Shown: piece after piece, positions 7,807 through 15,935 of the stretch
Layout: each line of letters begins with the position of its first letter
How positions within the stretch are numbered: the stretch's first letter is position 1
DNA from: Candidatus Endomicrobium embiratermitis
Lineage (GTDB): Bacteria > Elusimicrobiota > Endomicrobiia > Endomicrobiales > Endomicrobiaceae
Direction: 5' to 3'
DNA length: 64,000 nucleotides
Assembly (NCBI GenBank): GCA_009781315.1
Contig: WQYI01000004.1
Span: 59,767-123,766 of the forward strand
Translations under genes and position numbers: made by a program
The notes under the pieces: generated by a model
What the model saw: only the letters and a program-made list of their open reading frames with translations
What the model was told of the DNA's origin: nothing
The model's database searches: none

Positions 7807-8010
7807 ATGTTTGTAAAAGTAAGAGGAACTAAAGTCGGAGTAAACGGATTCGGTGTTTTTGTTATCAATGTTGACAACATAAAAAGCATTGAGCTTCTGG
7901 GAGACACAAAAATTCTATATTTGCTCGGAGATGCGTACGGAATAACTCTTATTAACGATGATTTTGAGAATCTTGTAAAAATTCTTGATATTAAAAACTG
8001 TATCGCTTAA
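7807..8010 (+). CDS. small hypothetical protein, 67 aa
   Basis: Preceded by a strong GGGGGTGG ribosome site (7794-7801), which supports the ATG at 7807 rather than the in-frame GTG at 7798. The protein begins MFVKVRG and is mixed hydrophobic with no signal peptide or membrane helix. Segments such as FVINVDNIKSIE and YLLGDAYGITLIND suggest a small beta-rich fold. I do not recognise a family. A possible promoter (TTGTAA at 7739, TAAAAT at 7763, 18-bp spacer) lies upstream. It is convergent with the next gene. Confidence 0.65.
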   Translation: MFVKVRGTKVGVNGFGVFVINVDNIKSIELLGDTKILYLLGDAYGITLINDDFENLVKILDIKNCIA

Positions 8011-8027
8011 GCCGGAACAATCCTTAA

Positions 8028-8585
8028 CTATTTATTTTCCAAACTGATTTCAACCGAATTTATATAATCTTGCGCGGCTTTGTCGTTTTTGTCCGAGTAA
8101 GGGAAAGTTGCCAAGACTTGCCAGAAAAGTTTATCTTTCTTTATAAGGTATTCTTTAATTCCGTATTTAACGCCGTCTTTTTCGTAAGTCCCTTCAATAT
8201 ATTTCCCGGTAAGTTTTCCTATGTTTTTGTCTTTAATATCATATATAAAATTGTTGTCTTTAAAAATGTTTATAATTGACTGAACTCCGTTCTCCAGGTT
8301 TGCTTCTTTTGTGTATTTCCCGAAAACCAGCGTATATGAGATTTTTTTGTAATCGGCCTGGTAAAAATAAACGGATACGATATATTTTTGAAAATTTTCT
8401 TTCGCTTTTTGTTCGCTTAATTCATTTCTTGTAAAAACCGGCGCTGAGACGGTTATATAAGCGTCTTTTAATGTTTGTTTTAAAGGCGCTTGCTTGTTTT
8501 CTTTCTGTTTAATAATAATATTACTTGCGATGAAAACAGCCAGCAGCAAAATAAAAACAATAAATAAAATTTTATTTTTCTTCAT
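8028..8585 (-). CDS. membrane-anchored hypothetical protein, 185 aa
   Basis: The N-terminal KKNKILFIVFILLLAVFIAS segment (residues 2-21) is a hydrophobic anchor or uncleaved signal. The rest is a polar domain (KNIGKLTGKYIEGTYEKDG, KEYLIKKDKLFWQVLATFPY) that should lie in the periplasm. The beta-rich pattern resembles small envelope domains of unknown function. It is transcribed divergently from the trp operon and convergently with the 67-aa gene. No family is recognised. Confidence 0.7.
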   Translation of the reverse strand: MKKNKILFIVFILLLAVFIASNIIIKQKENKQAPLKQTLKDAYITVSAPVFTRNELSEQKAKENFQKYIVSVYFYQADYKKISYTLVFGKYTKEANLENGVQSIINIFKDNNFIYDIKDKNIGKLTGKYIEGTYEKDGVKYGIKEYLIKKDKLFWQVLATFPYSDKNDKAAQDYINSVEISLENK

Positions 8586-8642
8586 ATTTAAACAGCATTA
8601 TAGCTAACTAAATTCATTTGGGCAATGCTCTGGCGCCAGACA

Positions 8643-8672
8643 TTGACATTATATGTTTTAATTTTGTAACAT
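8643..8672 (+). promoter_or_regulatory. candidate promoter of the trp operon
   Basis: TTGACA at 8643-8648 and TAACAT at 8667-8672, with an 18-bp spacer. The position, about 40 bases before the T-box stem I, suits the leader start. The -10 match is only four of six. Confidence 0.5.
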
Positions 8673-8711
8673 TTTAATAACTTAATAGGGGCATTGCCCC
8701 AAAACCGTTGA

Positions 8712-9016
8712 TGTGGAGGACGGTGGTTGTGCAGCTACAGAGAGCGGGCGATAGTGAGATTCCCGCGCAACGCAAGCCATCGGGTTGGACCACAGAGGGC
8801 GCAGTCAAAAGAAGCAAGTTCCTTGCTTTTTAAAAAAGAGCGAAGCTTCTGAGTATTCTGCGACGTTAGCATGCGTTAATTGCAAAGAGTATGTTTGTAC
8901 TCTGAAAGAGTGTGATAACAATCTGTTTGTGATTGTTGTTGCAAAACAAGGTGGCACCGCGGATAATTTCAATCCGTCCTTGTTGTAGATATTTCTACAA
9001 CAAGGACGGATTTTTA
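8712..9016 (+). promoter_or_regulatory. T-box riboswitch leader, tryptophan specifier
   Basis: The hallmark T-box sequence AAGGTGGCACCGCGG is at 8947-8961. A stem-I-like AGAGAGCGGG motif lies at 8740-8749. Stem I can close with GTGGT (8723-8727) against ACCAC (8789-8793). The triplet directly 5' of the closing strand is TGG (8786-8788), followed by A, as expected for a tryptophan specifier. A strong terminator competes downstream. In this class uncharged tRNA binds the specifier and T-box and stabilises an antiterminator. The leader precedes trpE, so the trp operon should be switched on by uncharged tRNA-Trp. Together with the promoter this accounts for most of the 520-base gap before trpE. 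Confidence 0.93.
8971..9016 (+). terminator. T-box terminator hairpin
   Basis: An 18-bp perfect stem, AATCCGTCCTTGTTGTAG (8971-8988) against its complement (8995-9012), followed by TTTTATTTTT. It is the off-state of the T-box leader. Confidence 0.95.
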
Positions 9017-9031
9017 TTTTTGGAGTTGAAT

Positions 9032-9067
9032 ATGGAAATGAGCAGAATTAAACGATGGCGGTTTTAA
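9032..9067 (+). CDS. possible 11-residue leader peptide containing one Trp
   Basis: A 12-codon ORF (MEMSRIKRWRF) lies between the T-box terminator and trpE, with GGAG six bases before its ATG. One Trp codon sits near its end. It could be a translated uORF coupled to trpE, or chance. No attenuator hairpin is evident after it. Confidence 0.3.
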   Translation: MEMSRIKRWRF

Positions 9068-9109
9068 AAGCAGTGCGGAGAGTGAAAATGCAGTTGATAG
9101 GAGGATAAT

Positions 9110-10579
9110 ATGTTAAAACCGTCAATAGACGAATCAAAAAAATATTTTAAAGATTATACGGTAGTTCCTGTATGCAGGGAAATTTTTGCGGATATTAAAA
9201 CTTCGGTTGAAATACTTAAAAATTTCATGAAAGAAAACAAAAAGTGCTATCTTCTCGAAAGCGTGGATAGCGGCGAAAGCTGGGGCAGATACTCTTTTTT
9301 AGGGTGCGACCCGAAACTTACCGCCAGATGCAATGACGGAAAGGTTATTATAAATGACGGAACGGAATGCGAAATTAATACAAATGAACCTTCTGAGGTT
9401 TTAAGGGAAATTTTGTCGGAATATAAAAGCCCGCGTATAGAATATATGCCGCCTTTTACAGGCGGGTTTGTGGGGTATTTTTCTTACGATTACATAAAGT
9501 ACTCCGAGAAATCTTTAAAACTTAAAAACAGAAACGCGGAAAATTTTGACGACTTTTATCTTATGCTTTTTGATAAAGTCATAGCGTTTGACCATTTTAA
9601 ACAGAAAATTTTTATAATAGCAAACGTCGCCTTAAAAGATTTTGAGAACAACTATAAAAAAGCCGTCGAGGATATAGCAAAAACCGAAGCGCTTATAAAA
9701 TCATGTTCGCCCGATTACGCTGTTAAATCGGAACTTAAATCGGACTTAAGGCTGCTTCACAATAAAAACGAATTTAGCGAAATGGTCGAAAAAATAAAAA
9801 GCCATATATGCGAGGGCGATATTTTTCAGGCTGTTATATCAAACGGCATAGAGGCGGATTTCGAAGGAAATCTTTTGCAAACTTACAGAGTGTTAAGGAC
9901 TATAAACCCGTCGCCGTATATGTTTTTCGTGAATTTTCAGGATGTTCAGATTGCCGGCGCTTCCCCTGAAATGCTTGTGACTTTAAAAAACGGCGAACTT
10001 AAAAACTACGCTCTTGCCGGTACGGTTAAGCGGGGACAAAATCCGGAAGAAGACGAAAAACTTATATCTTCCATGCTTAAAGACGAAAAGGAACTTTCCG
10101 AACACAATATGCTTGTCGATTTAGGCAGAAACGATTTGGGAAAAGTCAGCGAATTCGGTTCGGTAAAAGTCAGCGAATATATGAAAGTTTTAAAATTTTC
10201 GCATGTAAGCCATATAGCGTCGGCAATAAAATCGACTATAAAAAAAGGTTTTGACCAGTTTGACGCCATTGCGGCCGTGCTTCCTGCCGGAACCCTTTCT
10301 GGAGCGCCGAAAATTAAAGCGTGCGAGATTATCAATTCGCTTGAAAAACATAAACGCGGAACTTACGGCGGCGCTATAGGCTACATAGATTTTACGGGAA
10401 ATATGGATATGTGCATAGCGATAAGAATGGCGAAACTTCAAGACAAAAAAATTTACATACAAGCCGGCGCGGGGATTGTGGCGGACAGCGTTCCGGAAAA
10501 AGAGTTTCAGGAATGTCTTAACAAAGCCCGGGCTATGGTTGAAGCCGTAAAAACGGCATCGGCGCAGGAGGCAATATGA
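9110..10579 (+). CDS. trpE: anthranilate synthase component I
   Basis: A 489-residue enzyme that makes anthranilate from chorismate with ammonia from TrpG, the first step of tryptophan synthesis. The N-terminal LLESVDSGE...S motif is the known tryptophan feedback site. The catalytic half shows SPEMLVTL, GTVKRG, DLGRNDLGK, SHVSHIAS and AGTLSGAPKIKA, all diagnostic of TrpE. AGGAGG precedes the ATG. First gene of the trp operon behind a tryptophan T-box. The stop overlaps the trpG start by four bases (ATGA), implying translational coupling. Confidence 0.97.
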   Translation: MLKPSIDESKKYFKDYTVVPVCREIFADIKTSVEILKNFMKENKKCYLLESVDSGESWGRYSFLGCDPKLTARCNDGKVIINDGTECEINTNEPSEVLREILSEYKSPRIEYMPPFTGGFVGYFSYDYIKYSEKSLKLKNRNAENFDDFYLMLFDKVIAFDHFKQKIFIIANVALKDFENNYKKAVEDIAKTEALIKSCSPDYAVKSELKSDLRLLHNKNEFSEMVEKIKSHICEGDIFQAVISNGIEADFEGNLLQTYRVLRTINPSPYMFFVNFQDVQIAGASPEMLVTLKNGELKNYALAGTVKRGQNPEEDEKLISSMLKDEKELSEHNMLVDLGRNDLGKVSEFGSVKVSEYMKVLKFSHVSHIASAIKSTIKKGFDQFDAIAAVLPAGTLSGAPKIKACEIINSLEKHKRGTYGGAIGYIDFTGNMDMCIAIRMAKLQDKKIYIQAGAGIVADSVPEKEFQECLNKARAMVEAVKTASAQEAI

Positions 10580-11160
10580 TTTTGATAATAGACAATTACG
10601 ACAGTTTTTCTTATAACCTTTACCAATATGCGGGAATATTAAATCCGGACGTTAAAGTTATAAAAAACGATGAAATGACTATAAAAGAAATAGAAAAACT
10701 AAATCCTACGCATATTATTTTTTCGCCCGGTCCGGGACGCCCTTCGGACGCGGGAATTACGGAAGAAGCGATTTTGTATTTTAAAGGTAAAAAGCCCATG
10801 CTTGGCATTTGCCTGGGACATCAGGCTGTATGCGAAGCTTTCGGCGGAAAAATAACTTACGCCAAAACGCTTATGCACGGAAAAACAAGCGACGTTCATA
10901 TAGCGAACGGCAGCCCGATTTTTAAAGGTCTGCCTCCGGTGATGAAAGCCGCGAGATACCATTCTTTGATTGCCGACAGAACTGCTTTGCCTGACGAACT
11001 TCTTGTAATCGCCGAAGACGAAGAATCGCAGATTATGGGCGTTAAACACCGCGATTACGATTTGTACGGTTTGCAGTTTCATCCCGAATCCATACTTACA
11101 AAAGACGGTTTTTTGATTATTGAAAATTTTTTGGATATCAATAACGGGAGGGCGAAATGA
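10576..11160 (+). CDS. trpG: anthranilate synthase component II (glutamine amidotransferase)
   Basis: A 194-residue class I glutamine amidotransferase that feeds ammonia to TrpE. It shows the oxyanion strand FSPGPGRPSDAG, the nucleophile elbow GICLGHQ with C79, and FHPES with H169 and E171 completing the triad. The NYDSFSYNLYQY N-terminus is typical of TrpG/PabA. It has ATGA overlaps with trpE upstream and trpD downstream. The protein may also serve folate synthesis, as in other bacteria, but no pab gene is nearby. Confidence 0.96.
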   Translation: MILIIDNYDSFSYNLYQYAGILNPDVKVIKNDEMTIKEIEKLNPTHIIFSPGPGRPSDAGITEEAILYFKGKKPMLGICLGHQAVCEAFGGKITYAKTLMHGKTSDVHIANGSPIFKGLPPVMKAARYHSLIADRTALPDELLVIAEDEESQIMGVKHRDYDLYGLQFHPESILTKDGFLIIENFLDINNGRAK

Positions 11161-12185
11161 TACAGAAAGCTATATACGAACTTGTCAACAGACAAAATCT
11201 TTCTCTCGAAGACACAAAAACCGTTATGAACGAAATAATGGAAGGAAAAGCCAGCGATTCGCAAATAGCGTCTTTTTTAACGTCAATGAGATTAAAAGGA
11301 GAGACTATAGACGAAATCACGGCCTGCGCTTCGGTTATGAGGGAAAAAAGCCAGAGGCTGAGTCCCAAAGGCGACGTGCTTGACATAGTCGGCACCGGCG
11401 GCGACGAGCTTGCGACATTTAATATTTCGTCGGTTTCGTCGATAGTTATTTCAGCCGCGGGCGTGCCTGTTGCAAAACACGGAAACAGGAGCGTGTCCAG
11501 CAAATGCGGCAGCGCGGATTTGTTTGAAGCGCTCGGAGTAAACATAACTCTTACGCCGGCGCAGTGCGAAGCCGTGCTTGAAAAAATCGGGATATGTTTT
11601 TTAATGGCTCAGACTTTTCATTCTTCGATGAAATATGTTGCGAAAGTAAGGAAGGAACTCGGCATAAGGACTATATTTAATATCTTAGGACCTCTTGCAA
11701 ACCCTGCGAAAGCAAGATATGAGCTTGTCGGCGTTTACGATGAAAATCTTGTGGAGCCTATGGCAAGGGTTCTTGCAAATTTGGGCGTTAAAAGAGCAAT
11801 GGTGGTTCACGGTCATGACGGGCTTGACGAAGTGAGTTTGTCGGACACTACGACGATATGCGAAGTAAATGAAGGAAAACTCAACAGCTTTTTTATCACC
11901 CCTGAACAGTTTGGTCTTAAGAGATGTGGGCTTTCCGAACTTATAGGCGGAAGCCCCAAAGAAAACGCTGAAATAGCATTAAAAATTTTAGGCGGCGAAA
12001 AAGGAGCCAAAAGGGACATTGTTCTTTTAAATTCCGCGATATGCCTTTATATGTTTTACAATAACATAACGCTTAAAGAATGTTTAAAAACGGCGGCTGA
12101 AATGATAGACAGCGGAAAAGCTTTAAAAAAGCTCAATGATTTTATAGAAGCATCGAATAGTTTTAAGCCGTCATCCTGCGCGTAG
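11157..12185 (+). CDS. trpD: anthranilate phosphoribosyltransferase
   Basis: A 342-residue enzyme that joins anthranilate to PRPP. The GTGGD PRPP loop is at residues 79-83, KHGNRSVSSKCGSADLFEALG begins at 107, and the NILGPLANP segment follows. Length is normal. It overlaps trpG by four bases. The last residues SSCA and the stop are encoded by the start of a palindromic intergenic element (from 12170), so the native C-terminus was probably replaced by repeat sequence. Confidence 0.96.
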   Translation: MIQKAIYELVNRQNLSLEDTKTVMNEIMEGKASDSQIASFLTSMRLKGETIDEITACASVMREKSQRLSPKGDVLDIVGTGGDELATFNISSVSSIVISAAGVPVAKHGNRSVSSKCGSADLFEALGVNITLTPAQCEAVLEKIGICFLMAQTFHSSMKYVAKVRKELGIRTIFNILGPLANPAKARYELVGVYDENLVEPMARVLANLGVKRAMVVHGHDGLDEVSLSDTTTICEVNEGKLNSFFITPEQFGLKRCGLSELIGGSPKENAEIALKILGGEKGAKRDIVLLNSAICLYMFYNNITLKECLKTAAEMIDSGKALKKLNDFIEASNSFKPSSCA

Positions 12186-12235
12186 TCGCAGGATCTATAA
12201 ATATTCATAGACCCTGCGACTACGCGCAGGGTGAC
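12170..12235. repeat. REPIN-like doublet at the trpD 3' end
   Basis: Two near-perfect arms of about 32 bp run from GTCATCCTGCG to CGCAGGGTGAC around the centre TCTATAAATATTCATAGA. It contains the trpD stop codon. In RNA it would form one long hairpin between trpD and trpC. Confidence 0.85.
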
Positions 12236-12262
12236 AAATTTGATAAAGACAGAGGGTTTTCA

Positions 12263-13039
12263 ATGATATTAGATAAAATTGTAGCGGCAGCAAAAAAAAG
12301 AGTTGAAGGAGCAAAGCTCCTTAAATCATTTGCTGATGCAAAAAAGGAAGCCGCAGCTAATAAAAGAGGCATAGCCTCTTTTGAGAAGGCTTTGAAAAAA
12401 AATGATATAAGTTTTATTTGCGAAGTTAAAAAAGCGTCTCCGTCAAAAGGCCTTATATCTTCGGATTTTAACTACAAGAGTATTGCCGCAGATTATGAAT
12501 CCGCGGGAGCCGGTGCGATCTCGGTTCTTACGGAACCTGATTTTTTTCTCGGGGATAATATTTATCTTACGGAAATAAAGGATATTGTGAAAATACCGGT
12601 TTTAAGAAAAGATTTCATAATCGACGCGTACCAGATTTACGAAGCTAAAAATATCGGCGCGGACGCTATTCTTTTGATATGCGCGATTTTAGATTTTGAG
12701 ACTTTAAAAAAGTTTATTGAAATTGCAAATACAATAGGTTTGTCATGTCTTACGGAAACTCATGACGAAAAAGAAATTGAGACTGCTCTTAAAGCCGGCG
12801 CGCAAATTGTCGGAGTTAACAACCGCGATTTAAAAACTTTCGAGGTTGATATAAACAACAGTGTGAAATTAAGAAAATACGTTCCCGAAGATAAGATATT
12901 CGTCTCTGAAAGCGGGATTAAAACAAGAGAACACATAGAAATTTTAAGAGACAATAAAATCGACGCTGTTTTGATAGGCGAAGAATTAATGAAAAGCGGG
13001 GATGTGAAAGAGAAACTGAAAGAACTTAAAGGCAAGTAG
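12263..13039 (+). CDS. trpC: indole-3-glycerol phosphate synthase
   Basis: A 258-residue TIM-barrel enzyme that converts CdRP to indole-3-glycerol phosphate. It shows CEVKKASPSKG (catalytic Glu and Lys), LTEPDFFLG, VLRKDFIIDAYQI, GVNNRDLKTFEV and VSESGIK in family order. The variable N-terminal part contains two small palindromes in frame (12306-12322 and 12363-12382). The stop codon lies in a heptad tract that begins at 13035. Internal gene of the trp operon. Confidence 0.96.
   Translation: MILDKIVAAAKKRVEGAKLLKSFADAKKEAAANKRGIASFEKALKKNDISFICEVKKASPSKGLISSDFNYKSIAADYESAGAGAISVLTEPDFFLGDNIYLTEIKDIVKIPVLRKDFIIDAYQIYEAKNIGADAILLICAILDFETLKKFIEIANTIGLSCLTETHDEKEIETALKAGAQIVGVNNRDLKTFEVDINNSVKLRKYVPEDKIFVSESGIKTREHIEILRDNKIDAVLIGEELMKSGDVKEKLKELKGK
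12306..12382. repeat. two short palindromes inside trpC
   Basis: GGAGCAAAGCTCC-centred (12306-12322) and AAAGAGGCATAGCCTCTTT (12363-12382). Both are in frame and lie in the variable N-terminal helices. A near-identical GGAGCAAAAGCTCC occurs in trpB. Confidence 0.5.
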
Positions 13040-13062
13040 GAATTAGGAGTTAGGAATGAACG
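13035..13062. repeat. heptad tract (B) between trpC and trpF
   Basis: Units AGTAGGA, ATTAGGA, GTTAGGA, then ATGAACG. The TAG stop of trpC is inside the first unit. The complementary form of these units (TCCTAAC-like) occurs after trpA. Confidence 0.6.
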
Positions 13063-13068
13063 ACTTTT

Positions 13069-13138
13069 CCCTCGCCCCTTGCGGGAGAGGGACTTTGAGC
13101 AAAGCGAAAAGAGCGTGGGGGGTTGTCATTGCAATGAC
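13069..13138. repeat. CCTCGCCCCTTGCGGG-type intergenic element
   Basis: Begins CCTCGCCCCTTGCGGGAGAG and ends GGGGGTTGTCATTGCAATGAC. The same opening and a GAGGGGTTG ending occur at 42427-42540. Confidence 0.55.
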
Positions 13139-13156
13139 AGACTAATAGGAGTATAT

Positions 13157-13753
13157 ATGTCCAAAATAAAAATATGCGGTCTTAAAAGAGAAACAGACGT
13201 AGAATACGTTAACGAAACAAAACCTGATTTTGCGGGTTTTGTCTTTGCGGGCATGAAAAGAAAAATCGATTTTAAAACCGCTGAAAAATTTAAATCCTTG
13301 TTAAGCAAAGACATAAAATCCGTAGGCGTTTTCACAGATGAAAAAATCGAAAATATAGCCGGTTTATTCAAAGGCGGAATTATAGATTTAATACAGCTTC
13401 ACGGCAGCGAAAGTGACGATTATATAAGAAATTTAAAAGATAAAGTTAATATTCCTATTATTAAAGCCATTGCCGTTAATTCCACTATCCACTCTTCACT
13501 CTCCAATCTGTTTTTAAAAGTTGATTTTGTTCTTTTTGATTCGCCGGCAGCGGGCAGCGGGCAATCTTTCGATTGGAATTTAATAAAAGATTATCAAAAG
13601 TCGTTTTTTCTGGCAGGAGGTATAAATATAGACAATATTTCCGAAGCGTTAAAATTAAAACCGTACTGCATAGATTTGAGCAGCGGCGTAGAAACAGGCG
13701 GCGTAAAAGATTTTGATAAGATAAAAAAAATAATAGAAATTGTAAGAGGGTGA
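13157..13753 (+). CDS. trpF: phosphoribosylanthranilate isomerase
   Basis: A 198-residue TIM-barrel isomerase (PRA to CdRP). The start at 13157 is chosen because TAGGAG precedes it and the KICGL motif with the catalytic Cys is at the proper N-terminal place; the frame is open 78 bases upstream inside a repeat. LIQLHGSE, IIKAIAV, VLFDS (catalytic Asp) and LAGGI...DLSSGVE are present. Residues 108-117 (NSTIHSSLSN) are encoded by four 7-bp tandem units like those of the intergenic elements. The TGA stop lies in the start of a 62-bp repeat. Confidence 0.93.
   Translation: MSKIKICGLKRETDVEYVNETKPDFAGFVFAGMKRKIDFKTAEKFKSLLSKDIKSVGVFTDEKIENIAGLFKGGIIDLIQLHGSESDDYIRNLKDKVNIPIIKAIAVNSTIHSSLSNLFLKVDFVLFDSPAAGSGQSFDWNLIKDYQKSFFLAGGINIDNISEALKLKPYCIDLSSGVETGGVKDFDKIKKIIEIVRG
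13478..13505. repeat. heptad tract inside the trpF coding sequence
   Basis: AATTCCA, CTATCCA, CTCTTCA, CTCTCCA: four 7-bp units of the same type (CTTTTCA/CTCTTCA) as intergenic arms at 30101-30128. They encode a loop between two barrel strands. A second, weaker 7-bp run (GGCAGCG twice, then GGCAATC) lies at 13546-13566. Confidence 0.6.
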
Positions 13754-13810
13754 GTGCGCGACGAATAAGGAGCGCGAGTCACGAACGGGCGCGAGATGTG
13801 AGTGTACCGG
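13749..13810. repeat. 62-bp dispersed repeat, copy 1
   Basis: Matches 42441-42502 with five differences. It contains the trpF TGA at its left end. Confidence 0.85.
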
Positions 13811-13874
13811 GTCTATGACGAAGCAATCCAGGTTAAAACAAAAGTGCGCGCCTACGAAGTAGGCGCGCAATGAC
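13811..13874. repeat. REPIN-like doublet upstream of trpB
   Basis: A degenerate left module (GTCTATGACGAAGC...GGTTAA) is followed by the palindrome GCGCGCCTACGAAGTAGGCGCGC and terminal TGAC. It lies directly before the trpB ribosome site. Confidence 0.6.
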
Positions 13875-13893
13875 AGACAAAACAGGAGTCAAT

Positions 13894-15078
13894 ATGTCAA
13901 AAGGAAAATACGGAATACACGGCGGGCAGTACATTCCGGAAACGCTTATGAACGCCTTAAACGAGCTTGAAAAAGCTTACTGTTATTATAAAAGCGATAA
14001 AGATTTTAATGTCGAGCTTGAGACTTTATTTAACGAATACGCGGGCAGACCTTCAAGGCTTTACTTTGCGAAAAATATGACCGAAAAACTTGGCGGCGCT
14101 AAAATCTATTTAAAAAGGGAAGATTTAAACCATACGGGTTCTCATAAAATAAATAACGTTTTAGGCCAGACTTTGCTTGCCAAAAAGATGGGCAAAAAAA
14201 GAATAATTGCCGAAACCGGCGCGGGTCAGCACGGCGTTGCCGCGGCGACTGCCGCGGCTTTGCTTGGTTTGGAATGCGAAATATTTATGGGCGAGGAAGA
14301 CACGCAAAGGCAGGCATTAAACGTTTTCCGTATGAAATTGCTCGGCGCTAAAGTTCATCCGGTAAAAAGCGGGACAAAAACTTTAAAAGACGCTGTAAGC
14401 GAAACTATGAGAGAGTGGACAAGAAGAGTTGAAGATACTCTTTACGTTTTAGGCTCTGTTATGGGGCCTCATCCGTTTCCGGAAATAGTCAGAGATTTAC
14501 AAAGCGTCATAGGAAAAGAAATAAGAAGACAACTGTTTGAAAAGGAGCAAAAGCTCCCGGATGTTGTTATTGCATGCGTCGGAGGCGGCTCTAACGCTAT
14601 GGGTACTTTTTATGATTTTATAGATGATAAAAACGTAGCGCTTATAGGATGCGAGGCTGCGGGAAAAGGCATTGATACTCCCGAAACGGCGGCCAGTATA
14701 GCGACCGGAAGAATAGGAATATTTCACGGAATGAAATCTTATTTTTGTCAGACAAAAAACGGGCAAATTGCTCCGGTATATTCAATTTCTGCGGGTCTCG
14801 ATTATCCCGGAATAGGACCTGAACATTCTCATTTGCACGATATAAAAAGGGTGCAATATATCCCGGTAACAGATGATGAAGCCGTCGAAGCATTTGAATT
14901 TTTATCGCGGACCGAAGGAATAATTCCGGCTATAGAATCCGCACACGCGGTTTATCATGCCGTAAAAATCGCGCCGAAAATGAAAAAAGATGAAATAATA
15001 GTTGTTACCCTTTCCGGAAGAGGTGACAAAGACGTCGCGATGATTGCAAGACATAAAGGAGTTGATATAAATGAATAA
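13894..15078 (+). CDS. trpB: tryptophan synthase beta chain
   Basis: A 394-residue PLP enzyme that condenses indole with serine. The ATG at 13894 has AGGAG five bases upstream; an in-frame ATG at 13870 lies inside a repeat and is rejected. HTGSHKINN places the PLP lysine at K85. AETGAGQHG holds the catalytic Glu, and GGGSNAMG is the PLP phosphate cup. Length is typical of TrpB1. A palindrome GGAGCAAAAGCTCC (14543-14557) sits in a variable surface segment. It overlaps trpA by eight bases, consistent with stoichiometric synthesis of the complex. Confidence 0.97.
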   Translation: MSKGKYGIHGGQYIPETLMNALNELEKAYCYYKSDKDFNVELETLFNEYAGRPSRLYFAKNMTEKLGGAKIYLKREDLNHTGSHKINNVLGQTLLAKKMGKKRIIAETGAGQHGVAAATAAALLGLECEIFMGEEDTQRQALNVFRMKLLGAKVHPVKSGTKTLKDAVSETMREWTRRVEDTLYVLGSVMGPHPFPEIVRDLQSVIGKEIRRQLFEKEQKLPDVVIACVGGGSNAMGTFYDFIDDKNVALIGCEAAGKGIDTPETAASIATGRIGIFHGMKSYFCQTKNGQIAPVYSISAGLDYPGIGPEHSHLHDIKRVQYIPVTDDEAVEAFEFLSRTEGIIPAIESAHAVYHAVKIAPKMKKDEIIVVTLSGRGDKDVAMIARHKGVDINE

Positions 15079-15844
15079 AATATCCGAGATTTTTAAAAAT
15101 AAAAAATGCCTTATAACTTATCTTACGGCGGGAGATCCGTCGCTTGATAAAACGGAAGAATTTGTAGTTGCGTTGGCAAAAAGCGGAGCGGATTTGATAG
15201 AAATAGGCATACCGTTTTCCGACCCTGTAGCTGAAGGCGAAGTTATACAAAACGCCATGGCAAGAGCTTTATCGAAAAATATAAATTTGGATGATATTTT
15301 TAATATGGCTTCAACCGTTAAGAAAAAAATTTCAGTGCCGCTTGTTTTTATGACATATCTTAATCCGCTGCTTACTTACGGTTACGATAAATTTTTTAAA
15401 AAATGCAAAGAAACCGGTATTGAGGCGGTAATCGTTCCGGATATGCCGTTTGAAGAACAGAGAGAAATTAAAGAATTTACTGATAAATACGGCATAACAA
15501 TAATTACTTTGATTGCCCCGACATCTGATGAAAGAATAGAAAAACTCGCAAGACAAGCCGAAGGTTTTATTTATCTGGTTTCATCTTTGGGCGTTACGGG
15601 GGTGCGTTCCGAGATTAGTACTGACATCGGCGCGATAGTTTCAAAAATAAAGAAAATTACCGATGTTCCTGTTGCCGTAGGTTTTGGAATTTCAACGGGA
15701 AAACAGGCTAAAGATATGGCTAAATCAGCCGGCGGCGTAATTATAGGCAGCGCGATAGTAAAAATAATCGCGGAACATAAAGAAAACGCCGCTCCAAAAA
15801 TCGCCGAATTTGTTTCTTCAGTGAAGAGAGAGATTAAGAGTTAA
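15071..15844 (+). CDS. trpA: tryptophan synthase alpha chain
   Basis: A 257-residue TIM-barrel lyase that cleaves indole-3-glycerol phosphate. [14 protein letters not shown] carries the catalytic Glu (E44). The residue equivalent to E. coli Asp60 is Glu55, an accepted variant in the family signature. [14 protein letters not shown] and GFGIST bind the phosphate. Last gene of trpEGDCFBA. The final residues and TAA run into a 7-bp repeat arm (15831-15851). Confidence 0.96.
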   Translation: MNKISEIFKNKKCLITYLTAGDPSLDKTEEFVVALAKSGADLIEIGIPFSDPVAEGEVIQNAMARALSKNINLDDIFNMASTVKKKISVPLVFMTYLNPLLTYGYDKFFKKCKETGIEAVIVPDMPFEEQREIKEFTDKYGITIITLIAPTSDERIEKLARQAEGFIYLVSSLGVTGVRSEISTDIGAIVSKIKKITDVPVAVGFGISTGKQAKDMAKSAGGVIIGSAIVKIIAEHKENAAPKIAEFVSSVKREIKS

Positions 15845-15932
15845 GAATTATTGCGCGCTGTTGTCATTCCGGCGAAAGCCGGAATCCACGTTTGTTGTTA
15901 ATTCCTAACTCCTCATTCCTCACTCCTAACTG
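15831..15932. repeat. heptad-armed inverted element (D) with a REP-like core
   Basis: Left units AGATTAA, GAGTTAA, GAATTAT. Right units ATTCCTA, ACTCCTC, ATTCCTC, ACTCCTA. Between them lies a single REP-like module GTCATTCCGGCGAAAGCCGG (15863-15882), continuing GAATCCA. It shows one repeat family inserted within another. Confidence 0.75.
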
Positions 15933-15935
15933 TAG

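Noticed and set aside
8785..8988. 67-aa ORF upstream of trpE
   Set aside because: It lies entirely inside the T-box leader and reads through the T-box and terminator stem. It lacks a ribosome site.
9032..9067. Classical trp attenuator
   Set aside because: The short ORF has only one Trp codon and no competing hairpin or T tract after it. Regulation is explained by the T-box. The ORF is kept only as a low-confidence feature.
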